Shown in pieces: positions 1 to 6,308 of a stretch of DNA of 11,309 nucleotides. This DNA comes from Methanothrix sp. Its GTDB lineage: Archaea > Halobacteriota > Methanosarcinia > Methanotrichales > Methanotrichaceae. The stretch is taken from contig JAQVZT010000065.1 in assembly GCA_028708055.1 (NCBI GenBank), positions 1-11,309 on the forward strand, read 5' to 3'. Each line of letters opens with the position of its first letter. Position 1 is the stretch's first letter. Position numbers and translations under genes: made by a program. The notes beneath the pieces are model-generated. The model ran no database searches, had not been told where the DNA came from, and saw only the letters and a program-made list of their open reading frames with translations.

Positions 1-60
1 GCACCAAGGTTCTTCAAGACCAAGAGCCACCTTGAACAGTTCTTCTTGAGAGATTGACAC
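1..60 (-). CDS. ISL3-family transposase, N-terminal 20 codons only (partial)
   Basis: The minus-strand frame starts with GTG at 60-58 and reads MSISQEELFKVALGLEEPW up to the window edge. The pattern 'S.EELF..ALGL..PW' is the characteristic opening of ISL3-family transposases, where it is followed by a zinc-binding region and the DDE catalytic core; both lie outside this window. A DDE transposase cuts and joins the ends of its own element. The start is chosen because the family motif begins directly after it; there is no strong Shine-Dalgarno. Whether the rest of the gene is intact cannot be judged here. Confidence 0.6.
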   Translation of the reverse strand, partial: MSISQEELFKVALGLEEPWC

Positions 61-126
61 ATGAATTTATTTGATGCATGGCTATGATAAATTTTATCCC
101 TTACCCACAGGAAATAGCGAAGAGCC
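1..126 (-). mobile_element. ISL3-family insertion sequence, one end (rest outside the window)
   Basis: Read on the minus strand, position 126 inwards begins GGCTCTTCGC and continues CTGTGGGTAA, which matches the terminal inverted repeats I know for ISL3-family elements (they typically begin GGCTCTT or similar). About 65 bases inside this end a reading frame opens that resembles an ISL3 transposase N-terminus. Only this end is in the window, so the partner repeat cannot be checked. ISL3 elements usually duplicate 8 bases of target, so AGATTTTG at 127-134 would be the expected duplicate if the insertion is intact. The family call is from motif recall, not a search. Confidence 0.6.
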
Positions 127-574
127 AGATTTTGCATGATTGCTGGAACAGATTTTCCAATTGTTATCACCCCTTGCCCGGCAGATGCTGCTAATGATAG
201 AGCTGAAGCTCCTCTATGCACCATCAACAGAATTCGTCGCCCTCAAAATTCCCAACTCTTTTCGAGAATTGCAGCAAATGGAAGAAACCGGTCGGAGCAC
301 AACCATGTGAAATTATGGTCCTGCGATACGGAATCGTTTTGCCCTGGCAGCATTTCCTTCACATGAAAAATGACATCAATTGAATGTTTGCTCATCAATG
401 TAATTTTTATTTTAATTAATTTTAAGTTATGATAAATTCCACTGTAGTATTGAATTATAAACCTTTGAAAATAGCTATAAGTAAGTCATCTAAACAATCT
501 ATGAACTCTGCGATAAAATTAATTACTAAAGAAAAATTCTTATACTAAAAGAGGGATATCATATATCGAGGACT
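127..574. other. Region without a recognised gene
   Basis: Between the ISL3 end and the response regulator I see no gene I can name. From 127 to about 373 several frames on both strands are open for 30-75 codons, and two look somewhat protein-like. One is on the plus strand at 194-307, ending in TGA and continuing after it to 370. The other is on the minus strand in the same stretch, broken by one TGA. Neither has a Shine-Dalgarno or a family motif, so this may be a short decayed gene of unknown kind. From 374 to 574 the sequence is strongly AT-rich, includes the palindrome TTAATTAA at 412-419, and presumably holds the promoter of the following gene. Several TATA-like stretches occur and I cannot choose among them. 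Confidence 0.45.
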
Positions 575-994
575 ATGCAGACAAGACCGAATTTGAATAT
601 CCTTCTTGCCGAGGATAACCCGGTAAACAGAAAAGTAGCCTTGATTGCCCTCAAAAAGCTCGGCCTTAAGGCAGATACTGCCGAGAACGGCATGGAGGTT
701 CTGGTGGCCTTAGAGGAGCATCACTACGATCTGGTTCTCATGGATATCCAGATGCCGGAAATGGACGGCATAGAGGCCACAAAAATCATTCGCAAACGAT
801 GGTCGCAGGGCCCGAAGATAATCGTAGTAACCTCAATGCAGCCAGATATCAGCCGGGATCTCTGCTATGATGTCGGCGCGGACGACTATCTGAACAAGCC
901 AGTAAAAATAGATGAGCTTGGGGCGGCAATTGAGCGCAATATGCTCGGCATCGGCCTGAACACGACTGCTGACGCGCAGGCACTCTATGTTTGA
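575..994 (+). CDS. Single-domain response regulator (receiver/CheY-like)
   Basis: This 139-residue protein is almost entirely one receiver (REC) domain, residues about 8-122. All the key residues are present: the acidic pair Glu13-Asp14 that binds Mg2+, the phospho-accepting Asp57 in LMDIQMPEMDG, the switch Thr86, and Lys108 in the NKP motif. It should accept phosphate from a histidine kinase and pass the signal on by protein contact, because there is no DNA-binding or enzymatic output domain. The sequence is closest in style to receiver domains at the end of hybrid sensor kinases (AEDNPVN, MDIQMPEMDG). No kinase gene is next to it, so its partner is unknown. The ATG has GAGG only three bases before it and GAGGG 19 bases upstream, so the ribosome site is not ideal. 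It is the only plus-strand gene and faces the next gene tail to tail. Confidence 0.93.
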   Translation: MQTRPNLNILLAEDNPVNRKVALIALKKLGLKADTAENGMEVLVALEEHHYDLVLMDIQMPEMDGIEATKIIRKRWSQGPKIIVVTSMQPDISRDLCYDVGADDYLNKPVKIDELGAAIERNMLGIGLNTTADAQALYV

Positions 995-1102
995 CCTGCC
1001 TGGCATCGATGCTGGCAGGTTTTGCGCGCATTGAAAGCCATTTCCATTTTTATTCCTGTTTTATCTCTTGTTCTATATCCTGTTTTTTTCTGTTTTTATT
1101 CC
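994..1102 (+). terminator. Hairpin plus T-rich tract ending the response-regulator transcript
   Basis: The stop codon runs into an inverted repeat, ACCTGCC at 994-1000 with GGCAGGT at 1014-1020. A perfect inner palindrome, GCATCGATGC, lies at 1003-1012, and TTTT follows immediately. Further T runs follow, including seven at 1083-1089, and a direct repeat TTTTTATTCC at 1047-1056 and 1093-1102. Archaeal RNA polymerase stops mainly at T-runs on the non-template strand, so this fits termination of the plus-strand gene before it collides with the oppositely directed gene ending at 1123. Confidence 0.7.
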
Positions 1103-1122
1103 CATCTTCTGATTTTGCGCTT

Positions 1123-1482
1123 CTATTCAGCAGATGATTTCCTCAAATCTTCTTTCATCTGGAAATAGATCTCCCGGGGCAGTTCGCCTTTTGCATATCT
1201 CTCGTCCAGAATCTGCTCGGCTTTGGCCTTTTCCGCTGCGCTGCTCTTCTCAGCCATGTTGTGTCCGCCCTCGCGAAGGATCAGATAGAGGATCAGAAAC
1301 AGTATGCCAACCCAGGGAATCAAAACTGGAAACCCCCACAGGAGACCATTCATGTTTCTTTTCTCTGCATCCTTGTAAACCAGATAAGCTATAGCTATTG
1401 AAACCAGCCATGAAAAGATCGTTCCAAATCCCATGAATGGAAACCAATCAATCATGTAGTCCATCATATGATAAAACGGCAT
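1123..1482 (-). CDS. Small two-helix membrane protein with SHOCT-like C-terminal domain
   Basis: The product is 119 residues when started at the ATG at 1482. A TTG eight codons further upstream is also open, but the ATG is preceded by AGGGGA at a spacing of six bases and is preferred. Two hydrophobic segments (about 19-36 and 47-69) flank a short charged loop, KDAEKRN. The C-terminal third (about 85-113), with the pattern AEQILDERYAKGEL...FQMKEDL, is a SHOCT-like short helical domain found at the ends of many small prokaryotic membrane proteins. SHOCT domains are thought to mediate oligomerisation or protein binding; a specific function cannot be assigned. It looks intact, unlike its upstream neighbour. 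Three TCGAC boxes in front suggest it may be separately regulated. Confidence 0.82.
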   Translation of the reverse strand: MPFYHMMDYMIDWFPFMGFGTIFSWLVSIAIAYLVYKDAEKRNMNGLLWGFPVLIPWVGILFLILYLILREGGHNMAEKSSAAEKAKAEQILDERYAKGELPREIYFQMKEDLRKSSAE

Positions 1483-1488
1483 ACCAAT

Positions 1489-1494
1489 TCCCCT
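1489..1494 (-). promoter_or_regulatory. Shine-Dalgarno deciding the start at 1482
   Basis: Minus-strand AGGGGA lies six bases before the ATG at 1482-1480. The alternative TTG at 1506-1504 has no comparable site, so this fixes the start of the two-helix membrane protein. Confidence 0.65.
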
Positions 1495-1498
1495 GATT

Positions 1499-1556
1499 GT
1501 CGACAACTTCTGTCGACCTTCTAGCTACTTATCATTCGACAATTGACTTATTTAAA
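1499..1556 (-). promoter_or_regulatory. Candidate promoter with repeated TCGAC operator-like boxes
   Basis: On the minus strand TTTAAATA (1556-1549) fits an archaeal TATA box; a start site about 25 bases downstream would fall near 1525. Around and after that point are two GTCGAC palindromes (1499-1504 and 1512-1517, 13 bases apart) and a third TCGAC (1536-1540), two of the three followed by AA. Repeated palindromes overlapping a predicted start site are typical of repressor operators. The TATA match and the boxes are seen; the regulatory role is inferred. Confidence 0.4.
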
Positions 1557-1591
1557 CATGTGGTACCAAATTTCAAGACACCCTGGCGGGA

Positions 1592-2386
1592 CTACTTTTT
1601 AGCCATCTGCTTTATCTTATCCCATCCGGTCCCTCCCGCTCTCAGGGGGTGATCCAAAACCACATCTATGAAGCTGAAGATGACAGGAGCATAGACCGCA
1701 TAGAAGTCGCGAGCAAAGGACATCGCCTCCCCCAAATCCTGGAAGTGGCGGGTCTCCATCTCTTCGCCAGTTCCGGCAAAAACTGTGCTTATGCTGCTCT
1801 TGGCTACAAAACTCGACATTCCACAAGATGCCTTGGGAGGCTGCACTGCATCGATGTTGACCGGCACGCATCCGTAGCATTCGTAGGCATAGCGCAATAG
1901 TTCCTCTCGCGTCTCCAGGCCATCCAATCTCGCCTCCTGAAGGATCTCATCATCCAGATAATCGAATTGGGGAATGATCCCGGCATCGATGATGTATGAA
2001 AAATCAGCATCATCGCCTGAAGGGTCGTCTGCAGCCTCCAGGACCAGACCCAAACTCACCGATTCGCCATAGCCGAAATTGCACTGCCAGCGGTCGCTCT
2101 CCAGGTAAAGCTGCCGCTCATTCAGATCTGTTATGTTAAGCATCGTAAACATATTATTACTATTGCATAATAAGCTTTTTTGATTGAAGAAAACGTTTAG
2201 TTCTGAGAACGGCAAGACATTAGAGATCTGGCCAGAACTCAAGCTCAGATGCTCCAGATTAGTTAGTCCCGCTAACGGCGATATATCCGAGATCTGGCTA
2301 GACCACAGGGACAGCTTCTGCAGATTCTTACAGTACTCCAACCTATTAATATTTTTTATACTTGTGTTGTTTGAGTAAAGAACCAC
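1592..2386 (-). CDS. Broken leucine-rich-repeat (internalin-like) protein fused to an unrecognised domain
   Basis: The open frame from the GTG at 2386 gives 264 residues. Residues about 20-62 hold two LRRs of the internalin type (LQKLSLWSSQISDISPLAGL, then TNLEHLSLSSGQISNVLPF). Upstream of the GTG the same frame stays open to 2455 and reads EFPANLDAAIRAAINKPQG. This is the usual N-terminal cap of such LRR proteins, so the true gene began further upstream and the GTG, which lacks a Shine-Dalgarno, is not its native start. A TAG blocks the frame at 2458-2456. After residue 64 the LRR pattern ends abruptly in an AT-rich patch. From Met79 (ATG at 2152) comes an acidic, Cys-containing domain (about 79-264) that I do not recognise; it could be a separate gene. 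No signal peptide remains. It is probably a pseudogene or a chimera. Confidence 0.6.
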   Translation of the reverse strand: MVLYSNNTSIKNINRLEYCKNLQKLSLWSSQISDISPLAGLTNLEHLSLSSGQISNVLPFSELNVFFNQKSLLCNSNNMFTMLNITDLNERQLYLESDRWQCNFGYGESVSLGLVLEAADDPSGDDADFSYIIDAGIIPQFDYLDDEILQEARLDGLETREELLRYAYECYGCVPVNIDAVQPPKASCGMSSFVAKSSISTVFAGTGEEMETRHFQDLGEAMSFARDFYAVYAPVIFSFIDVVLDHPLRAGGTGWDKIKQMAKK

Positions 2387-2461
2387 AATCTTGATGCCTT
2401 GAGGTTTGTTGATCGCCGCTCTTATCGCAGCATCAAGATTTGCTGGGAACTCCTAAGAAAA

Positions 2462-4930
2462 CTATGGCCAGGGCAAACCCGAAGAGATTTCTGAGATTTC
2501 TTCCTCTGTAATTTGTTCTGAAGCTCTATAATCAGTGGTTGAGCTCGCCATTAGCTCCTTCGACTTTGAATCTGCTACCTGGGCTTCTTCATGACGACCC
2601 AGTTCATTTAATATCTCGGCTTTGATTCGCCATGAATTAAAGTAATTAGGATCTAACTTAATTGCCTTCTCGATAAATTTTAGAGCTTCATTGTATCTGC
2701 CTTGCCGATAAAGATAATTGCCCACAGCTCCCAATTCTCCAGTTACAATGCTAATTTGGACTCCCGGTTTTAACGCAAGCTGCAATGCTTTTTCAGAGCA
2801 TTCGAGAGCCTCTCCAAACCTTCCAGTATTGCCAAGACAAGTCTCTTTATTACTCCAGGCCCAAAAATCATTAGGATCTAATTCGATTATCTTATCAAGG
2901 GCTTGAATCGCTTCATTCCACTTAGCCTGATCCAAAAGAGATGAAACTTGGTCCCACCAATAAGTTTTATCTTTTTGGTTATTTGAGGATGATCTCAATA
3001 GGGGATCTACTGGCGTCGATGGAGTTGATCTTGGTTCTACTGAAGAGCCTTGTGACTCAGAGTTGTGCAGCTGATTCTCTGGCGATTCTGATTTGGATGC
3101 AATAATATTGAAGCTAGCTATTTTTTTATCATCATAGCTATCCAGAGCTGCATGCTTTTTATCACTGACTTGGACTTCAATCTGGTTATCGCCAGCATCA
3201 TCCGAAGTTGTGCTCCAGGTCCAACTATTATCCGAATTCCAGTCTGAAACGATCTTGCCCCGATGAAGGAATCTATAAACAAGCGGATTGTTATCAGAAT
3301 CTGATGCTTCAGCAGTCCATGTTATAGATGTTCCTTCTTCCTGCGGGCTTAATTTGTCTGGTGAGAGTCCTGTCAGGACAGGTTTTTGGTTAGATGCAAT
3401 TATTACAAAGCTCTCAGTCTTTGTATCGTCCGAACTATCTTGAGCAGCATGCTTGCCATCTCTGATCCTGACCTCAACTTGATTTTCGCCAACATTTTCT
3501 TCGCTGGTCGTCCAACTCCACTTGCTTTCGGATTGCCATTCCGTAGCAGGCTGGCCATTCAGGAAGAAGCGATATGATAGTCGATCATTCTCTGGGTCTT
3601 CTGCCTTGGCAGTCCAGGTCACTATAGCCCCTGCTTTTTGTGAACTAACTTTATCCGGCACAAGATCATCAAGAACGGGCGGATTGTTCTCCGGCGCTTC
3701 AGGCTTCACATTGGCTATATCGAAGCTTTCGACCTTATTGCTGTCATATCCATTTGGCCCTGAATGCTTTCCATCCCTTACCCGAACCTCAATCTGGTTC
3801 TCACCTATATCAAAATCTGTTGGCGTCCAGGTCCATTCATTATCTTTTAGCCATTTGGTCACCGGATCGTCATTAAGAAAGAACCGGTACTGCAATTGAT
3901 CATTTTCTAAATCCTTGGCCTCGGCAGTCCAAGTTATGTCAGCACCAATATCCTGGGGACTGATTTTGTCCGAATTCAAGCTCGATAATTTGGGAGGTTT
4001 GTTGGATTTTTCAGGAGGCTTCATTGGAGCTTTAGCATAATTATCCCTGACGTAGATGATATAGTGTTTGTCTCCACTGAAGAATGGCCCGCCAGGGTGG
4101 GAGTTTCCCTTCTCATCCGGACCCCAGTCCAAATTGAGCCACACATCCCTGGTGTCAGTATCGATATGAGTAAAGATTTTGTCTGTATTATAATTTTGTT
4201 TCAACCATTTTATGATTTCTTCCACGTTGCCATTTGAATCATCAAGCCCGCCAAGATAGACCTCGGAATAAGCATGTCCTCCTGTGCTATTATTCCTAGC
4301 GAAGATGACTCTCGTGGTTCCTCCAATAGACTCCACTAATGATGTTATCAGAATGGCAAAGTCATCACAATCCCCAGAGCCTACACATTTTGCATTGTTG
4401 CCATAATTCAGGGATTCCGATGCGGAATTGAATTTATCTACGCCGCGGACATCTCTGGAATAACTCCAAGCCCTAATCGAATTATTTCCATATTTCAGAT
4501 AGCTGTAGATCTCATCAACCTGGTCAATGGTAAAATCTCCATTATGCAGGGCTGCAAGCTGATGGGCAATGCGATATACAGCATCTTTTTCAGGTTCTAC
4601 TTTGGAATTTACGGTTCTATTCAGCTCATCTACCTTCGTTTCAGTCTTTTCCCCAGGAGCGCTCCCGCCTCCTGCAACTGGGAATTCCAAAATTTCGTCG
4701 TTAGAAGGTGTAGCCGCCTGAGGTATACCGATAAGATCTGAAGAAGCGGCACTGATCTCCTTGATTCTATCACCAGAGTAGCCAGCTACATCAGATGTCG
4801 TCTCATCGAAGACAAAAGGCACGTCTGATGCTGCTGCCGATCCAATGAGAAGAACTATGCAGATCCAGAGCGCCCAGGGAGACATTAAGATCAAGACCTC
4901 TTGCTTGCAACTGCCATATCTATTTTTCAT
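2462..4930 (-). CDS. Exported transglutaminase-like protein with three Ig-like repeats and TPRs
   Basis: The product is 822 residues. Residues 17-35 form a hydrophobic export signal. Residues about 115-295 are a transglutaminase-like cysteine-protease-fold domain with a full catalytic triad: Cys188 (GSGDCDDFAIL), His219 (GGHAYSEVYL) and Asp268 (WLNLDWG). Three Ig-like repeats of about 95 residues follow (313-405, 416-510, 517-610). After a Ser/Pro linker come about four TPR helices pairs (656-790), giving a protein-binding tail. It probably acts outside the cell or on its surface, cutting or cross-linking peptides or proteins; the substrate is unknown. The start is the ATG at 4930, which supplies basic residues before the signal helix; Met16 is an alternative behind AGAGGT. 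The TAG stop is followed, in the same frame, by a second TAG and then the LRR cap of the next gene. Its closest relative here is the gene at 5496-6293. Confidence 0.85.
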   Translation of the reverse strand: MKNRYGSCKQEVLILMSPWALWICIVLLIGSAAASDVPFVFDETTSDVAGYSGDRIKEISAASSDLIGIPQAATPSNDEILEFPVAGGGSAPGEKTETKVDELNRTVNSKVEPEKDAVYRIAHQLAALHNGDFTIDQVDEIYSYLKYGNNSIRAWSYSRDVRGVDKFNSASESLNYGNNAKCVGSGDCDDFAILITSLVESIGGTTRVIFARNNSTGGHAYSEVYLGGLDDSNGNVEEIIKWLKQNYNTDKIFTHIDTDTRDVWLNLDWGPDEKGNSHPGGPFFSGDKHYIIYVRDNYAKAPMKPPEKSNKPPKLSSLNSDKISPQDIGADITWTAEAKDLENDQLQYRFFLNDDPVTKWLKDNEWTWTPTDFDIGENQIEVRVRDGKHSGPNGYDSNKVESFDIANVKPEAPENNPPVLDDLVPDKVSSQKAGAIVTWTAKAEDPENDRLSYRFFLNGQPATEWQSESKWSWTTSEENVGENQVEVRIRDGKHAAQDSSDDTKTESFVIIASNQKPVLTGLSPDKLSPQEEGTSITWTAEASDSDNNPLVYRFLHRGKIVSDWNSDNSWTWSTTSDDAGDNQIEVQVSDKKHAALDSYDDKKIASFNIIASKSESPENQLHNSESQGSSVEPRSTPSTPVDPLLRSSSNNQKDKTYWWDQVSSLLDQAKWNEAIQALDKIIELDPNDFWAWSNKETCLGNTGRFGEALECSEKALQLALKPGVQISIVTGELGAVGNYLYRQGRYNEALKFIEKAIKLDPNYFNSWRIKAEILNELGRHEEAQVADSKSKELMASSTTDYRASEQITEEEISEISSGLPWP
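3101..3994 (-). repeat. Three tandem Ig-like repeat units inside the 822-residue protein
   Basis: Each unit begins with a form of 'L..L..DK.S.Q..G..ITWTAEA.D.END.L.YRF', continues to a 'W.W' motif, and ends 'GENQIEVRVRDGKH......SF.I'. The units are about 95-105 residues apart and differ at many positions, so they are old duplications and not recent copies. Similar extracellular beta-sandwich repeats are common in methanogen surface proteins and probably act as a stalk or in binding. Confidence 0.75.
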
Positions 4931-4946
4931 AACTGCCTAAATCCGC

Positions 4947-5500
4947 GGTAGCTGCCAAATTTTCTGTAAATTCTAAACTCGTATCCTCGAATAGCTTATT
5001 CCTCATCCATAGATAAATACTTTCTACTAATCGACCATTCGTCGTTTATCTCCATGAGTATGGCAGCTGCAAACCTTAGAAGAGATCTCTTATTTAGGAA
5101 TGCCCCACAACTTTGTTTCTACTTTTAAGTTCTTTATTGATTCTATCCGGCCCTTTGCCAGGCAGCACCCAGAAAGCGCGACTAACCGCGCTCTGTATCC
5201 CTTTGTGGCCATCGGATACTACCTGTTTGACCCCTTTCATGCCCCTATCTTTCAGTTCGTCAAAGAGTCCCGACCAGAATCCTTCGCCTTCGTCATCAGC
5301 AACGGACGCACCGAGAATTTCGCGGTATCCGTCGTCGCGGACTCCCGTGATTATCAGCAATGCTTTGGTTAAGCATTCTCCGCTATCACGGACTCCAGCA
5401 ACCGGTGGTATAGGTAGCATGCCAGGACCAGCCTGCTGATGAAGCTACCCACAGCGCCGGAGAGTTTGCCGGAGCAATCCCGTTGATGTCTATCTTCAAG
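4947..5500 (-). mobile_element. Decayed IS256-family insertion sequence (copy A)
   Basis: The element holds transposase fragments in IS256/Mutator style and keeps one terminal sequence, GGTAGCTGCC...TTTTCTGTAAATT (4947-4972), which matches the corresponding end of copy B at 6309-6335. Typical IS256 elements are about 1.3-1.5 kb; here only about 550 bases remain, and the other end is missing where it meets the 3' end of the gene at 5496-6293. It lies in the same orientation as its neighbours, so any surviving transposase promoter would read into the 822-residue gene. Confidence 0.75.
4996..5495 (-). pseudogene. IS256-family transposase, internally deleted and frameshifted (copy A)
   Basis: The largest open piece (5094-5420, 108 codons) reads LLIITGVRDDGYREILGASV...SDGHKGIQSAVSRAF, the central part of the IS256 transposase core including the conserved Asp of SDGHKG. 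It then jumps to RINKELKSRNKVVG, which in a full enzyme lies roughly 100 residues later, so the middle has been deleted. A frameshift near 5105 moves the C-terminus into another frame (LLRFAAAILMEINDEW...YLSMDEE, stop at 4998-4996). Upstream of 5420 further out-of-frame pieces such as GSFISRLV and ACY suggest more deletions near the start. It cannot make an active transposase. Confidence 0.8.
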
Positions 5501-6293
5501 TCGGCCGGTAATAGGTTAAGTTTTCAGGTAAATTTAGCTTGGTTTTAGCAAAATTTTCCCTGGGGACAATAATGTAATGACTATCTCCCAGAAAGAAAGG
5601 TCCTCCTGGGTGGGAGTTTCCTCTTTCATCTGCGCTCCAATCGAGATTTAGCCAGACATCTTTAGTATCAGAGTCAATATGCGTATAGATCCTATCGGTG
5701 TTGTACTTTTGTTTTAGCCAGTTGATGATTTCCTCTATCTGATTATCTGGTGCCCCAAGCTGACCCAGATAAACCTCAGAATAAGCGTGGCCACCTGTGG
5801 TATTGTTGCGGGCCAGAATAATTCTGGTCGTTCCACCAATGGATTCTACAAGAGATGACATTAATATAGCAAAATCATCAGAATCGCCAGCAGCAATATG
5901 CCCGGCTTTGTCGCCTATTATAAGCGATTGATTTGCGTAATTGAAGTAATCTTTTCCTCTTGGATCCCGTATGTAGACCCAGCCGTCTCTTAGATATTCG
6001 AAAATTGCAGACACTTTTTCAATGGTATTATCTCCAGGATAGTCGATAACAACATTCAGAGCTGTTTGCCGGATGGTGGCATCATCAGGCTCAATCCTAT
6101 CTTCTAATATGCTCCCAATCGAATCGATTCCCTTTATTTCTATGTCCGACTCTGATTCTTTTACTTGATCAACGTGAACACCTGAATATATACTAGATGT
6201 CTCTGAAAGATTTTCAGCCAGAACTAATTCGGGTACTTGGCCAACTAAAAAAATGCATAATACTAATAGCAGTCTATGCCTTATGTTACTCAT
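5496..6293 (-). CDS. Truncated transglutaminase-like exported protein with Cys-to-Ser at the active site
   Basis: The product is 265 residues, with an N-terminal signal peptide (about 1-26, ending VLA-EN) and a transglutaminase-like domain (about 75-245). It is closely similar to the domain in the 822-residue neighbour: SLVESIGGTTR, NNTTGGHAYSEVYLG, KDVWLNLDWS and GNSHPGGPFF are shared or nearly so. His169 and Asp218 of the triad are present, but the Cys position is Ser138 (AAGDSDDFAIL, codon TCT), so ordinary thiol catalysis is not expected. The protein ends about 10 residues after the domain, where the paralogue goes on into Ig-like repeats, and the decayed IS256 copy A begins at that point. 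It is therefore probably a 3'-truncated gene. The start at 6293 has AGGAG seven bases before it and is convincing. It may be a binding protein, a serine variant or a decaying gene. Confidence 0.82.
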   Translation of the reverse strand: MSNIRHRLLLVLCIFLVGQVPELVLAENLSETSSIYSGVHVDQVKESESDIEIKGIDSIGSILEDRIEPDDATIRQTALNVVIDYPGDNTIEKVSAIFEYLRDGWVYIRDPRGKDYFNYANQSLIIGDKAGHIAAGDSDDFAILMSSLVESIGGTTRIILARNNTTGGHAYSEVYLGQLGAPDNQIEEIINWLKQKYNTDRIYTHIDSDTKDVWLNLDWSADERGNSHPGGPFFLGDSHYIIVPRENFAKTKLNLPENLTYYRPT

Positions 6294-6300
6294 TTCATAT

Positions 6301-6305
6301 CTCCT
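6301..6305 (-). promoter_or_regulatory. Shine-Dalgarno of the truncated transglutaminase gene
   Basis: Minus-strand AGGAG lies seven bases before the ATG at 6293. It sits in the 15 bases between the start codon and the IS256 end at 6309, so translation signals survived the insertion while the original promoter probably did not. Confidence 0.7.
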
Positions 6306-6308
6306 GAC

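Noticed and set aside
136..366. Plus-strand 76-codon frame starting at 136 as a gene
   Set aside because: No Shine-Dalgarno, low-complexity residue use unlike a folded protein, and other frames in the same stretch are equally open.
83..438. Direct repeat TATGATAAATT at 83-93 and 428-438 as a mobile-element boundary
   Set aside because: Eleven AT-rich bases in AT-rich surroundings can repeat by chance, and 83-93 lies inside the ISL3 end and not at its boundary.
3522..3899. Plus-strand 125-codon frame inside the 822-residue gene
   Set aside because: It lies wholly antisense to clear Ig-like repeats, has no Shine-Dalgarno and no recognisable motif; it is a shadow of the real gene.
3101..3994. 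CRISPR-like regular repeats
   Set aside because: The periodicity is about 290-310 bases and coding; it reflects repeated Ig-like protein domains.
5100..5439. Plus-strand frames over the IS256 copy A
   Set aside because: They are antisense to recognisable IS256 transposase sequence on the minus strand.
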